DNA of 64,000 nt from Thermogutta terrifontis (GCF_002277955.1 NZ_CP018477.1:806001-870000); one strand, 5' to 3'. Positions 28,914 through 38,959 are shown, numbered from the stretch's first letter. Program-made: numbers and translations. The notes: a model not told the origin generated them from the sequence alone.

Positions 28914-30455
28914 TTATCGGAGAAACTGAATCGCGGCCAGCGCTGCAGCGACGAGCACGCCGCCGATGATCACAAGCCAGATCCACGCCGGCATGGGTGG
29001 GGCGCGACGCGGCCTGTCGCGGCGGACTATTGCCAGCAGAGGATCTTCCTTGACGTCTAAAGGCAACGTTATCGCGGCCCCCGATTCCGGTTCTCCAGGA
29101 AGGGCGCTTTCCTGGTTGGTATTCGCCGTATCGTTGGGCTCGCGGGTAAGTTCCTCCGGAATAGGCAGCGTTTCCACAATGGGTTTGGCCACCGGCAGCG
29201 TGGGTGTGGTGGCGGATTCTTCCAGCGGTCTAGCCTTGGGGAGCGGTGCAACGGCAGGCGTTTGCTGAAGGGCCTGCGCGACCGGCAAAGGCGTCGGCTT
29301 GCCGCTGGTTGGTTCGCTGATCGGTTTGGCGGACAGCAACTTTGTCCCTGGCGTTGGAACGGCGCCGGGTGCCGCCGTTGGCGCTGCTGGTGCACTGCGG
29401 CGGAGCGTGTTCTCATCGGCAATCTGATAGCCGTGATTGATCAGCCACAGCCGCAACGCGTCGGCTACCTGGGCTGCCGATTGATACCGGGCCGAGGGCT
29501 TCTTGGCCATCATCTTCATGCAAATGGCCACAAGATCGTCGGGCACATCCGGGCGTTCGTTGCGGATGTCGGGCGGCATTTCCCGCTGATGCTTCATGAC
29601 GCGCTGGGCCAGCGTTCCCTCGGGGAAAGGGGGATGTCCTGTCAGAAGGAAATAGAGCGTGCACCCCAAACTGTAAATGTCCGCCCGAAGGTCCACCCGA
29701 TGGCTGTCGATGGCCTGTTCCGGGGCGAGATAGTCGGCTGTCCCCAGCACGTTCTCATCGTAGGCGAGGGTGAGTGATGCGCGGTCGTCGTCCGAAAAAC
29801 GCGCCAAACCTAGGTCCAGTAACTTGACCACCCCCTTTTTGTCCACAAGAAGGTTCGCAGGTTTGATGTCGCGATGGATGAGGCCCGCCTGATGGGCGTG
29901 ATGGAGGCCTTCCGCTGCCTGGCGGATATATTCGGCCGCCATGTGAGGGGGCAGGGGGCCCTTTTCTCTGACCATCCGCTGGAGGTCCTGGCCCTCCACG
30001 TACTCCATCACCAGGTAGTGATTCGTACCGTCGCTGTCCACGTCGTAGGCGCGGACGATGTTGGGATGGTCGAGAGCGGCCGCCGCCTTTGCCTCACGGT
30101 GAAATCGCGCGAGATAGGAAGCGTCGTTGACCCGGTGTTTGGGCAGAACCTTGATCGCCACCCGGCGCTGCATGAGCACGTGTTCAGCAAGATACACGCT
30201 GCTCATCCCCCCGCTGCCCAGGTGATCAAGCAATTTGTACTTGCCCAGGAAAAAACCTTTGTAGCGACCTTCGAGGAGTTTTCCGGCCTGCCACCGGGTA
30301 AGAAGGCCAGCCTCGACCAGCTTGCCCGCCAGTTCCTCGGCGGTCAGCGAAGAGCTTCCCTCAGGTGGCAGCCACTGCTTGACCACCTTCTGTAACTGGT
30401 CGGTCTCGACCAGTTGACTGCGTTTCACCAGATCGAGGAATTGCTCGACCGTCAT
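28914..30455 (-). CDS. Serine/threonine protein kinase with C-terminal membrane anchor
   Basis: 513 residues. A ~70-residue N-terminal domain ([32 protein letters not shown]) of the type found before many planctomycete kinases precedes the PknB-like kinase domain (~73-335): glycine loop [18 protein letters not shown], catalytic loop [14 protein letters not shown] in place of DFG, and [12 protein letters not shown] Pro/Ala/Thr-rich linker leads to a single C-terminal transmembrane helix ([20 protein letters not shown]). The kinase side is therefore cytoplasmic with almost nothing outside. Substrates are unknown. It is divergent from the beta-helix gene. Confidence 0.92.
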   Translation of the reverse strand: MTVEQFLDLVKRSQLVETDQLQKVVKQWLPPEGSSSLTAEELAGKLVEAGLLTRWQAGKLLEGRYKGFFLGKYKLLDHLGSGGMSSVYLAEHVLMQRRVAIKVLPKHRVNDASYLARFHREAKAAAALDHPNIVRAYDVDSDGTNHYLVMEYVEGQDLQRMVREKGPLPPHMAAEYIRQAAEGLHHAHQAGLIHRDIKPANLLVDKKGVVKLLDLGLARFSDDDRASLTLAYDENVLGTADYLAPEQAIDSHRVDLRADIYSLGCTLYFLLTGHPPFPEGTLAQRVMKHQREMPPDIRNERPDVPDDLVAICMKMMAKKPSARYQSAAQVADALRLWLINHGYQIADENTLRRSAPAAPTAAPGAVPTPGTKLLSAKPISEPTSGKPTPLPVAQALQQTPAVAPLPKARPLEESATTPTLPVAKPIVETLPIPEELTREPNDTANTNQESALPGEPESGAAITLPLDVKEDPLLAIVRRDRPRRAPPMPAWIWLVIIGGVLVAAALAAIQFLR

Positions 30456-30839
30456 CGGAAGTCTCGCTACCCGAGGTTTTCATCCCGCTGGCATAAGTGC
30501 CCAACCTTTCCGTCGTTTCACAATCGTACCGGGCCCACGTCACTCACCGGTTTTCCCGGACATCAACCCTTCCTTACGCGAGTCCGCTCATCTGCTGGCC
30601 CAAAGTATTGGGCAAAATTTGACACTCTCCTCCACCGCTATTTAACTTACCACTTTCCGGGAATTATTTCCACTTTCTGAAGTCCACCCGCTATCAAAGT
30701 CGGCACGGCAGGCGGAGTTGTGCCTGCGGCGCAAACGATGCTGGTCGGTCCGCTGCCAGCAGCACGGGCAAACCGGCCAGATTCCGGCGGGGATTCCGGA
30801 TTACTGTCACACTACAGAGGACGGGGCCACATGGTCCCG
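30456..30839. other. Gene-free region between kinase and beta-helix genes
   Basis: About 380 bp of divergent upstream sequence. I see no clear promoter, RNA gene or coding frame; repeat remnants begin at 30840. Confidence 0.45.
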
Positions 30840-30903
30840 TGGGGAGATTCATGAATCGCCCCTACCGTGGGTTGTTGGCAAACGGACGTGACAAGCATGT
30901 CCC
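30840..30903. repeat. Repeat remnants: 28-bp palindrome copy 6 and one hairpin
   Basis: A shortened palindrome (30840-30866, GTGGGGAGATTCA then TGAATCGCCCCTAC) and the hairpin GGACGTGACAAGCATGTCC (30885-30903), whose arm pairs with one G-U. The hairpin lies inside the over-long frame of the beta-helix gene and supports its later start. Confidence 0.72.
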
Positions 30904-31019
30904 TCCGCATGCGGACTGTTCCGCGCCTCTCACGGCCTGGGCGCGCTGGTGTATCATGGAAGCTTTCTCCGCTTGGAAGGCGTTTCACTAAACTGGATTC
31001 TTTCGCGCGGGAGATGGCC

Positions 31020-32867
31020 ATGTCCTTGGTAATGAACGCATCTACTGGCAGAACTCTTTGGAGATCGCCGGGTCATTTGTCCGTCTGGCTTGCTTGGCTC
31101 TGGATGGTGGCGGCGACGGGCTCCACCTGGACAGAGGAGGCCGCGCTGCCGATTCCTTCGCAAGAACCGGCCAACGTGCCGGTTTTTCGAATCAATGCCT
31201 GCGAAGCGGGAGTGGTGCCGGACGGCAAGACTGACTGCACGGAGGCCCTCCAAAAGGCCCTGGACCGGGCGGGCAAGATGGGGGGCGGCATTGTGGAACT
31301 TCCTGCCGGGGTCTATCGCGTCCAGGGACATCTCGTCATCCCTGCCAACGTGACCCTCCAGGGGGTTTTCCAGACGGCTCCCACCACGGCGCGATGGGGT
31401 CAGCTCACACCGGCAGGAACAGTGCTCCTCGCATACGAGGGGAGAGGAAACGAACAAGGTGAGCCCTTTTTGCGACTAGGGGGCAGTCACGCGACGGTGG
31501 CCGGCCTTGCCATCGTTTACCCGGAATGGAACCCAAAGGACGTGCCCCCGGTGCCGTATCCTCCCTGCATTGCCTCCACTAACACCGAGAACGTTTCCAT
31601 CCAAAACTGTCTTCTGGTCAATCCTTACGAGGGAATTCGGCTGATTCGGGCGCACCGGCATCTTGTGCGTAACGTCACGGGGTACCCCATCAAGCGGGGA
31701 ATTTACGTCGATGAATGTTACGACATTGGTCGAATCGAGAACGTGCATTTCTGGCCGTTCGGGGTGAGCTATCGGCCGGACGACCCATACTGTCAGTGGA
31801 TCAACCTGAACGGAGTGGCCTTCGAGTTTGCCCGCACGGACTGGCATTATGTGATCAACACCTTCTGTTTTGGATACGGGATTGGTTATAGGTTTTCTCA
31901 GTCAGCCCATGGGAGCGCCAACGGGAACTTTCTGGGGATCGGGGCCGATTCCTGTCAGCGAGCGGTGGTGGTGGAACAGGCTCAGCCACCGGGGTTGCTC
32001 ATCACGAATGGAGAATTCGTTGGTCGATGGAGCAGCCAGGATTCGGTCACCCTCGACGTCGGTCCGCAGGTGCAGGGGAAGGTCAGTCTGGTTAACTGTT
32101 CATTTTGGGGGCCCATTGATCGGTGTGTGGTGATGCGAAGTCCACATGCCCAGCTAACGCTCTCCGCGTGCCATTTTTGTGAGTGGGATGTCGCGAATCA
32201 GGGGTCGCCCGCGGTCGAGATCCAGGCCGGGTTCGCCACCATTCAGGGATGCACATTCGATCGCGATACGGCCCAGCACATCCATATCCACAGCGGTGTC
32301 CGATCGGTCATCGTGACGGCCAACCAGGCGCCGGGCGGCTTGCGGGTGAATAACGAAGCGGGAAGCAAGGTGCAGATGGGCCTCAATGCGGAGGATCCCA
32401 TCCAGTGGACGCCGGAAGCACGGCTTCATTACCGGTTGGATTTGGGCCAACCAGGGGATTCGCGGTATTTGCTCAATTGGTATGGTCCGGAAAAAAGCGA
32501 GCGAACCTTCCGCTGGAGCACATCCAAATCGCAGTTGGTGCTGCCCATCGAGCCTGGGCGGGCTTATGAGGTGCTTCTGGAGGTGAGTATTCCAAAAGCC
32601 CTGGAAGGTAAAGAAATAACGCTGCATCTTGGCGATCACGTGCTTGGGGTATTAAAGTCCGGGGAAAACAGAGTGCGTATTCCTCCCCAAGAAACTGAAA
32701 AACTCACGCTCCAAATTCGCTCGCCCGGTTGGGTGCCTGCCGAATTGAGCAAACAATCAACCGACCGGCGCGTCCTCGGGATACAAGTGTTTTCGCTTGT
32801 GATGAAAGGAGAAGGGGCCGACGAAAAAATCTTTGACGCAAACACCGGAGAATGGCAGACTCAGTGA
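31020..32867 (+). CDS. Secreted right-handed beta-helix protein (pectate lyase superfamily)
   Basis: About 615 residues. A signal-peptide-like N terminus (hydrophobic HLSVWLAWLWMVAATGS) is followed by VPDGKTDCTEALQKALDRAG and GIVELPAGVYRVQGHLVIP, the hallmark start of the pectate-lyase-superfamily/GH28-like beta-helix. Strand repeats continue to ~residue 450 and a jelly-roll-like region closes the protein. The likely role is binding or cutting of polysaccharide outside the cell; no catalytic residues are certain. The ATG at 31020 has GGAG six bases upstream. The next gene, a methyltransferase, starts ~280 bp later on the same strand. Confidence 0.82.
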   Translation: MSLVMNASTGRTLWRSPGHLSVWLAWLWMVAATGSTWTEEAALPIPSQEPANVPVFRINACEAGVVPDGKTDCTEALQKALDRAGKMGGGIVELPAGVYRVQGHLVIPANVTLQGVFQTAPTTARWGQLTPAGTVLLAYEGRGNEQGEPFLRLGGSHATVAGLAIVYPEWNPKDVPPVPYPPCIASTNTENVSIQNCLLVNPYEGIRLIRAHRHLVRNVTGYPIKRGIYVDECYDIGRIENVHFWPFGVSYRPDDPYCQWINLNGVAFEFARTDWHYVINTFCFGYGIGYRFSQSAHGSANGNFLGIGADSCQRAVVVEQAQPPGLLITNGEFVGRWSSQDSVTLDVGPQVQGKVSLVNCSFWGPIDRCVVMRSPHAQLTLSACHFCEWDVANQGSPAVEIQAGFATIQGCTFDRDTAQHIHIHSGVRSVIVTANQAPGGLRVNNEAGSKVQMGLNAEDPIQWTPEARLHYRLDLGQPGDSRYLLNWYGPEKSERTFRWSTSKSQLVLPIEPGRAYEVLLEVSIPKALEGKEITLHLGDHVLGVLKSGENRVRIPPQETEKLTLQIRSPGWVPAELSKQSTDRRVLGIQVFSLVMKGEGADEKIFDANTGEWQTQ

Positions 32868-33149
32868 TTTGTGCCCCGTGTGAGCTTTTTCCGCGAATCA
32901 ACGGGCGATTCGCCCTTGCGCTTGTGTGATAAGCGCGAATGCAGGCGATTTGATCGCGGGTGGCGATTGACAATCTCACCGACGGTGTGGCATATTAACG
33001 GCACGTTTGAATCAATTCGGTGCCACTTTCGGCAGGAATCGTCCTCGGAGGGGTTTGAAGGGCGTTCTTGCCATCGAGCAAGTGGAGGCAATCTGCGCCG
33101 ACATAGGGGGAGCGCGTCCGCGCGGAATCTCTGGTTTCGGGAGGGAAGA

Positions 33150-34352
33150 ATGGCCGAACTGGATCCCATGGAGCAGCGGTATCAGGAACGGCTCCGTCGC
33201 TATGTGACGGCCATGCGCAAGGGCAAGCCGGACCGCATTCCGATCCGGCCGTTCGTGGCGGAGTTCACGGCGGTCTATGCGGGCTACACGATCCAGGAAG
33301 TGACCCACGATTATCAGAAGGCCTTCGACGCCGTGATTCGGTGTGCGGCGGACTTCGATTGGGACGCCGTGGTGCCCAATATGGTCTACGTTTGGACGGG
33401 GCTCGTCCAGGCGATCAACCTGCGGTATTATGCCGTCCCTGGCGTCGATCTTCCTGCGGATGTTCCCTTTCAGTATTTGGAACCGCCTGAAGAAAACGCC
33501 TGGATGCGTCCCGACGAGTATGACGCGCTCATAGAAGATCCGACGGGCTACCTTTACAACGTGTGGTTGCCGCGGGTATCTCGGGACGTGGTTGCGCCCG
33601 GCCAGCCTAACACATTTCGCAACAACATGTCATTCGTGCTGGGTGCCATGGCGATGCTTGATTACTTCAACGCGCTGGGGCGACAGGTGGAACGATTGCG
33701 GCGGGAAACAGGTACGGTCTCGGCCATCTCGGGGATCCTCAAGGCACCTTTCGATATCCTTGCCGACAAGCTGCGTGGGTATAAGGGATTGTGTCTGGAC
33801 CTCTATCGCCAGCCGGACAAAGTGCTCAAGGCCTGCGAAGCCCTTGCCCCGCACCTTCTCCACGTGGCCAAATCCGGTGCCGATCCACAGAAAAATGTTC
33901 CCATCGGCCTGTGGATGCATCGTGGATGCGTGCCATTTCTTTCGCCACAGCAATTTGAACGCTTTTACTGGCCAACGTTAAAGTGGATTATCGAATCCCT
34001 CTGGGCGGAAGGTTACCAGGTGCTGTTCTATGCCGAAGGGGAATGGAATCCCAATTTGAAATATATCGCACAACTCCCCGATTTAAGCATTGTCTATCAT
34101 GTTGATCGGGGAGATATTTTTGAGGTGTATAAGGCAGTGGGGCACAAATTTTGTATCAGCGGCGGTATTCCGAATGACTTACTGGCTTTTGGCACTCCGC
34201 AGGATGTGCGCGAGTATTGCAAGAAGGTCATTGATGGCGTAGCGCGTGATGGTGGCTATATCATGGATGCCAGCGCTATCATGCAGAATGATGCCAAGAT
34301 AGAAAACGTTCGGGCCATGACAGAGTTCACCCGCGAATACGGGGTATATTGA
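33150..34352 (+). CDS. Uroporphyrinogen decarboxylase-family (corrinoid) methyltransferase
   Basis: About 400 residues. The sequence follows the URO-D/MtaA/MtbA TIM-barrel pattern: an early RIPIRPFVAEF in place of the HemE arginine motif, GLWMHRGCVPFLSPQQFERF, and a C-terminal HKFCISGGIPNDLLAFGTP with GYIMDASAIM. It is not a standard HemE, and a corrinoid protein gene follows 537 bp downstream, so methyl transfer to or from a corrinoid is the likely job; the substrate is unknown. GGGAGGG before the ATG at 33150 sets the start. The last third and the gap after it are visibly AT-richer than neighbouring genes. Confidence 0.84.
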   Translation: MAELDPMEQRYQERLRRYVTAMRKGKPDRIPIRPFVAEFTAVYAGYTIQEVTHDYQKAFDAVIRCAADFDWDAVVPNMVYVWTGLVQAINLRYYAVPGVDLPADVPFQYLEPPEENAWMRPDEYDALIEDPTGYLYNVWLPRVSRDVVAPGQPNTFRNNMSFVLGAMAMLDYFNALGRQVERLRRETGTVSAISGILKAPFDILADKLRGYKGLCLDLYRQPDKVLKACEALAPHLLHVAKSGADPQKNVPIGLWMHRGCVPFLSPQQFERFYWPTLKWIIESLWAEGYQVLFYAEGEWNPNLKYIAQLPDLSIVYHVDRGDIFEVYKAVGHKFCISGGIPNDLLAFGTPQDVREYCKKVIDGVARDGGYIMDASAIMQNDAKIENVRAMTEFTREYGVY

Positions 34353-34580
34353 GTATCGAGTCTATTTCGGCGGAACGCATTCAGTAAAAAGCGGGCCGAT
34401 TGCTGCATCGACAATAATAGCCGATGGATGAAAAGAAATTCATCTAACTGATATAGTTGCGGGACTTGTATCATCGCACGAGGTTATGGTCTGCTAAATT
34501 ACATTAAACGAGGAACACTTTGCCGAGTCGCGGAGAATCACGAATAACGGTCGGTGGAGTGCTCATGAGGGAGATCTGCC

Positions 34581-34781
34581 ATGGTAGACGAAACGCGCGA
34601 GAAGGATGTGTCCACGCAACCGGGTTGTGGGGTTCGCCCGCCTGGAACGTGCATTCCGTGGGATGAGAAACGCCGCGAATTGGGCGAGATAAAGGGCGAT
34701 GAGGAATTAGTCAAGAGAATCTGGGAGAATATCGACGCGCTTGGCTACACGTATATCTGGCAGGTGTTGCTGTCATTTTAA
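34581..34781 (+). CDS. Small protein of unknown function between corrinoid genes
   Basis: 66 residues, recognised from its ribosome site (GAGGGAG eight bases before the ATG) and its position between the methyltransferase and corrinoid-protein genes. Two Cys lie in PGCGVRPPGTCIP, followed by a charged helical half (DEKRRELGEIKGDEELVKRI). No domain is recognised. It may be a real accessory subunit, or the remnant of a longer gene, since the ~230 bp before it are AT-rich and gene-free. Confidence 0.5.
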   Translation: MVDETREKDVSTQPGCGVRPPGTCIPWDEKRRELGEIKGDEELVKRIWENIDALGYTYIWQVLLSF

Positions 34782-34888
34782 TCCATGCCGAAAAAGAGTT
34801 TTGGAAAGCTCTGGTGGAAAAGCCGTGATAACGGGGGAATTGGGTGAGGGGAGATGGCCCGCCCCCGCGTTCTCAGGGGATCGAGATA

Positions 34889-35533
34889 ATGAGCGAAAAA
34901 ACGCTTGCCGAGGCGATCGCGTGGTGTGATGAGGCGACGGCAATGCGGCTTATTCGGGAGCAGCTTGCCGCGGGTGTACCGGCTCAGGAGATCCTCGCGC
35001 AGTGTAACGAGGGGATGCTGGAACTGGGAAATCGCTTTGCCCGGGAGGAATGCTTTCTTCCGGACCTCATGTTCGGCGGTCTGATCATGAAGAACATCAT
35101 GGCCGAGCTTGGCCCCCATCTCACCCGGGACGTGAAAGGGGGGGCCGCCGGACTGCGGGCGAAGGCGGTGATGGGCACCGTTCAGCACGACGTTCACGAT
35201 ATTGGAAAAGACATTGTGGTCATGATGTTGCGCGGGGCGGGATTTGAGGTCATCGATCTGGGCGTGGACGTGCCGCCCGAGCGATTTGTCCAGGCCATCC
35301 GAGAGCACCGGCCCTCCGTGGTGGGAATGAGTCTTCTTCTCACCACGTGTTATCCGTCGGTGACCGCCACGGTCAATGCAATTCGCGAGGCCGGGCTGCG
35401 GGATCAGGTGGCCATCATGGTGGGCGGGGCCGCAGCGAGTGAGCTTCTCGCCAAAAATGCCGGCTGCGATTTCTACGGCAAGACGGCGGTCGATGGGCTC
35501 AAGTTCGCCTGTCAGGTGGCGGGGATCAAATAG
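34889..35533 (+). CDS. Corrinoid (cobalamin-binding) methyltransferase subunit
   Basis: About 214 residues. The N-terminal helical methionine-synthase-like B12 cap (~1-85, CNEGMLELGNRFAREECFLP) precedes a Rossmann B12-binding domain with the signature DVHDIGK (His as lower cobalt ligand), VIDLGVDVPPE, SLLLTT and VGGAAAS, as in MtbC/MtmC/MtaC. It carries a methyl group between two methyltransferases in the cytoplasm. I use the ATG at 34889 (MSEKTLAEAI), the family-typical start, rather than 34844. No corrinoid-reductive activator gene is present in the window. Confidence 0.92.
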   Translation: MSEKTLAEAIAWCDEATAMRLIREQLAAGVPAQEILAQCNEGMLELGNRFAREECFLPDLMFGGLIMKNIMAELGPHLTRDVKGGAAGLRAKAVMGTVQHDVHDIGKDIVVMMLRGAGFEVIDLGVDVPPERFVQAIREHRPSVVGMSLLLTTCYPSVTATVNAIREAGLRDQVAIMVGGAAASELLAKNAGCDFYGKTAVDGLKFACQVAGIK

Positions 35534-35621
35534 CGGCGCGGGGGCAAAATTCAACCGCCGGGCTGAATAACCGCCCGAACGTAAGCGGGTGATGCATTTC
35601 CACTTAACCTCTGGGAACGCG

Positions 35622-35768
35622 GCCGTCCATGGGCCTCCGCCTGGGAGCAAGATTCAGCCCGGAGGGAGCTCCTTGTCAGGCCAACATTCCGACGACGGCG
35701 TAGCCAGTTTCACCCACGGGGCCGCAACTCTCGTCAAACGGTAGGAACAATTCACAAATTGCCCCTAC
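35622..35768. repeat. Repeat remnants: head-module fragment and 28-bp palindrome copy 7
   Basis: CCTCCGCCTGGGAGCAAG then ATTCAGCCCGGAGGGAG (35636-35670) resembles the end of the head module of clusters A-C, and GTAGGAACAATTCA followed by CAAATTGCCCCTAC (35741-35768) is a palindrome copy. They lie in the 340-bp gap between the convergent corrinoid and SDR genes; nothing else is seen there. Confidence 0.65.
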
Positions 35769-35873
35769 CGAACGTTGGGCCGTGGCATCTCATGGGAAAC
35801 TAAAAATTGGGCCGCATCAGGTCGCGGGATGGTTTACGAAGGTGGGCCGCTGCGTGGCGATTCAAAGACTGCA

Positions 35874-36644
35874 TCAAAAGATTCGCGCCAGGCAACCACC
35901 ATCCACCACGATAACCTGCCCGGTGATGTACCGGCCGGCTTCGCTTGCCAAAAGCAGGGTGGGCCAGGCGACTTCCTCGGGCTGTCCCCACCGACCCAGG
36001 GCCGTGCGGGAAACGATTTGCTCCTGCTGTTCCTTGCTGAGCAGGGTCATCGGCATTTCCGTGGCGATGGGACCGGGCGCAATACAGTTGACCGTGATGT
36101 TGAACGGTCCCAGGTCGAGGGCGCTCGCTTTGGCCATTCCCACCAGCGCCGCCTTGGTCGCCGAATAGGCATTGCGCTTCGCGGTGCTGGCAAGCGCCAT
36201 CATGGAGGACATGTGGATGATCCTTCCCCAGCGACGTTCCTTCATTTTGGGAACCAGCGCCCGGGTTAGACGCATGGCATTGGTCAGATTGAGCTCCACG
36301 AGGTAGTCCCAGTCTTTATCCTGAATTTCGTCGATGGCCTGGGGAATATTCCAGCCCGCGTTATTGATCAGGATGTCGATATGCCCCATGCGGGCGAGGG
36401 CCTCGGCCGCGAGGCGATCGGTGTCCTCGCGTCGGGCAACATCGGCAGCCAGCCATTCCACTCGCTGCCCGGTGCTCTGCGAAAGCTCCTCGGCCGTCTT
36501 GCGGATGGCCTCTTCCGTGCGGCTGCAGATGAAGAGGTCGGCACCCGCCTGGGCGAAAACCTGGGCGATGGCCCGACCGATGCCGCGACTCGCTCCCGTG
36601 ATCAAGGCAGTACGCCCCGCAAGGCTAAAGATGGTATCCTTCAT
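35874..36644 (-). CDS. SDR-family oxidoreductase
   Basis: About 256 residues, a classical short-chain dehydrogenase: cofactor motif TGASRGIGRA, NNAG in ILINNAGWN, catalytic Ser in MSSMMAL, YSATKAALVG (Tyr-x-x-x-Lys) and IAPGPIATEM. The Arg after the first strand (CSRTEE) suggests NADP(H). The substrate is not evident; ketoacyl-reductase, sugar or alcohol dehydrogenases share this pattern. The ATG at 36644 has GAGGGA seven bases upstream. speA lies ~90 bp downstream on the same strand. Confidence 0.92.
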   Translation of the reverse strand: MKDTIFSLAGRTALITGASRGIGRAIAQVFAQAGADLFICSRTEEAIRKTAEELSQSTGQRVEWLAADVARREDTDRLAAEALARMGHIDILINNAGWNIPQAIDEIQDKDWDYLVELNLTNAMRLTRALVPKMKERRWGRIIHMSSMMALASTAKRNAYSATKAALVGMAKASALDLGPFNITVNCIAPGPIATEMPMTLLSKEQQEQIVSRTALGRWGQPEEVAWPTLLLASEAGRYITGQVIVVDGGCLARIF

Positions 36645-36733
36645 GGCGATTTCCCTCATGAAGCCAGCACGTTGTGTTTTTCCCCGTGTGACAAAGCCCA
36701 TTGCAAGCCCGGCCGACGATGCCGCGGGCTGGG

Positions 36734-38656
36734 TTATTCGGCTGGATTTTCCAGATACGTGTACCCTTCCAGTCCGGACTCATAGAAACGCAGCAATCTT
36801 CCGGCCTGGCGATCGTCGATGCGGCCTCGCCGAATCGCTTCTTCGAGGCTGTTTCTCAGCCGAACCACAAGGGTGTTGGGATCGAATTCCACGTAGGAGA
36901 GCACTTCGCGAACAGTATCGCCGTTGATCACCGTCTCCACCACGACGTCGCCGTCTTCATCGAGTCCGACGTGGACGGCATTGGTATCACCGAACAGATT
37001 GTGGAGATCGCCGAGAATCTCCTGATACGCCCCCACGAGGAAGACACCGATGTAATACGGCTCGCCACGGAACTCGTGGAGTGGCAGCGATCGCTTGACA
37101 TCATGCCGATCAATGAAACGGTCGATTTTGCCGTCGGAGTCGCAGGTGATGTCTGCCAGGATGCCGCGGCGCGTCGGTTGTTCTGTCAGACGGTGAATGG
37201 GCATGATGGGAAAGAGCTGTTTGATGGCCCAGCTATCCGGCAGGGATTGAAAGAGTGAAAAATTGCAGAAGTACGTTTCGCTGAGCAGGGATTCCAGCAC
37301 TTCCAGTTCCTCGGGAACGTAGTCCAAATGCTGCATCAGCCGGTAAATCTTGCGGCAGATGGCCCAGTAAATGTTCTCAGCGAAGGCCCGTTCTTCAAGC
37401 GACATGTAGCCATTATTGAAGAGATTGATCGTGTTCTCCAGAGCTTCCTGCGCGTCGTGGAAGCTTTCCAGCAAATTGCGGACATTGAGGGCTTCGTACG
37501 TTTGCAGGAGGTCGTGCAGACACTGCTCCGCATCCTCGGGGATTTTCTCGGGAATTCCATTTTCACCGCGATCGGCAACCCCCAGCACATTGAAAACCAG
37601 AACACTGTTGTAGGCGACGACGGCCCGACCGCTTTCGGAGAAAATCGTGGGATGCGGTACACCCGCGTCATCGCACACGTGCTGGATGTGGTAGACCACG
37701 TCGTTCGCGTATTCTTCCAGGGTGTAATTGACGCTGGACTCAAAGGTGGTCTGGGAGCCGTCGTAATCCACACCCAGTCCGCCGCCCACATCCAGATACT
37801 GCAAGCCGGCGCCCTGCTTGTAGAGATCGGCGTAAACTCGGGCACCTTCGGTAAGGGCGGCCTTGATGTGGCGGATGTTCGTGATCTGGCTTCCCAGATG
37901 AAAGTGAAGGAGCTTGAAGCAGTCGGCCATCTCGTGCTCTTTCAGCTCCCGCAAGGCCCGCAGGATTTCGCTCACCGTCAGGCCGAATTTGGAACGATGG
38001 CCCCCCGAAGATTGCCATCGACCGGAACCCATCGCCGCCAGTTTGACACGGACACCGATATTCGGGCGAACGCCCACCTCCCGCGCATAACGCAGGATCA
38101 ACTCTAGGTCAGTGTATTTTTCCACGACCAGGAAGATGTTGCGGCCCATCTTTTGGGCCAGCATGGCCGTTTCGATGAACCGGGCGTCCTTGAATCCATT
38201 GCAGACGATGGGGGTGTCGTTATCGGCGAGGGCGATGACCGCCAGCAATTCGGGTTTACTGCCAGCTTCCAACCCGAACTTGTAGGGGGCTCCGTAACGG
38301 AGAATCTCTTCCACCACCTGCCGCTGCTGATTCACCTTAATGGGGTAAACGAGGTGGTATCCGCCGGTGTAGTTGTGGTCGCGGATCGCATCGCTGAAAG
38401 CGTTCTTGATCTCTCCCAGACGGTGCTTGAGAATGCCCCCGAACCGGAGCAGAACCGGAGTCTGGATGCCGCGAACGACCAAGCGATCGACGAGGTGTTT
38501 GAGGTCGATGGAGCGCTTGGGGTCTTTTTCCGGGTGCACGCAGACATGCCCAGCGGCGTTGACGGAGAAATACCCCTTACCCCAGCTCCGGACCTCATAG
38601 AGCTCCTCGGCATCGGCCACCGTCCACCGGCGTGCTTGGGCATCGAGTTGCAGCAT
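36734..38656 (-). CDS. speA: Biosynthetic arginine decarboxylase
   Basis: About 640 residues, close to E. coli SpeA. A PLP-binding alanine-racemase-like barrel carries the lysine in YHLVYPIKVNQQRQV, the glycine-rich phosphate site in YLDVGGGLGVDYDG, HFHLGSQ, and the C-terminal substrate site. It makes agmatine from arginine for polyamine synthesis. GGGAGAGGGGGA lies upstream of the ATG at 38656; the frame extends 32 residues further but with poor support. The C terminus (RGRIDDRQAGRLLRFYESGL) is family-typical. Confidence 0.95.
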   Translation of the reverse strand: MLQLDAQARRWTVADAEELYEVRSWGKGYFSVNAAGHVCVHPEKDPKRSIDLKHLVDRLVVRGIQTPVLLRFGGILKHRLGEIKNAFSDAIRDHNYTGGYHLVYPIKVNQQRQVVEEILRYGAPYKFGLEAGSKPELLAVIALADNDTPIVCNGFKDARFIETAMLAQKMGRNIFLVVEKYTDLELILRYAREVGVRPNIGVRVKLAAMGSGRWQSSGGHRSKFGLTVSEILRALRELKEHEMADCFKLLHFHLGSQITNIRHIKAALTEGARVYADLYKQGAGLQYLDVGGGLGVDYDGSQTTFESSVNYTLEEYANDVVYHIQHVCDDAGVPHPTIFSESGRAVVAYNSVLVFNVLGVADRGENGIPEKIPEDAEQCLHDLLQTYEALNVRNLLESFHDAQEALENTINLFNNGYMSLEERAFAENIYWAICRKIYRLMQHLDYVPEELEVLESLLSETYFCNFSLFQSLPDSWAIKQLFPIMPIHRLTEQPTRRGILADITCDSDGKIDRFIDRHDVKRSLPLHEFRGEPYYIGVFLVGAYQEILGDLHNLFGDTNAVHVGLDEDGDVVVETVINGDTVREVLSYVEFDPNTLVVRLRNSLEEAIRRGRIDDRQAGRLLRFYESGLEGYTYLENPAE

Positions 38657-38959
38657 GGGCGTGGTCCCCCTCTCCCTGGTCCAAGGGTCTGGAATGACTT
38701 TGTCGAAATGGCCGTTTGGATTGGTGAAATGATTCTCGAACCTCTCCCTCATCGTTCAAGAAAAAACACCCGCGGTTGACCGGTTATCAGTTCGGGGTTC
38801 CAAGGGAAAGCTGCGTCCAGCAGCCAACCCGGAGGTGTCGAGTCTGCCGCCTCGTTGGGACCGACTTTCTCCCTGGCCGAACCACCACAACTCCGCGACG
38901 ACGCAGGATTTCCTTCAATAACCGTATCGTATTCAATTACCGCCCAGTGAAAAGGGGGT

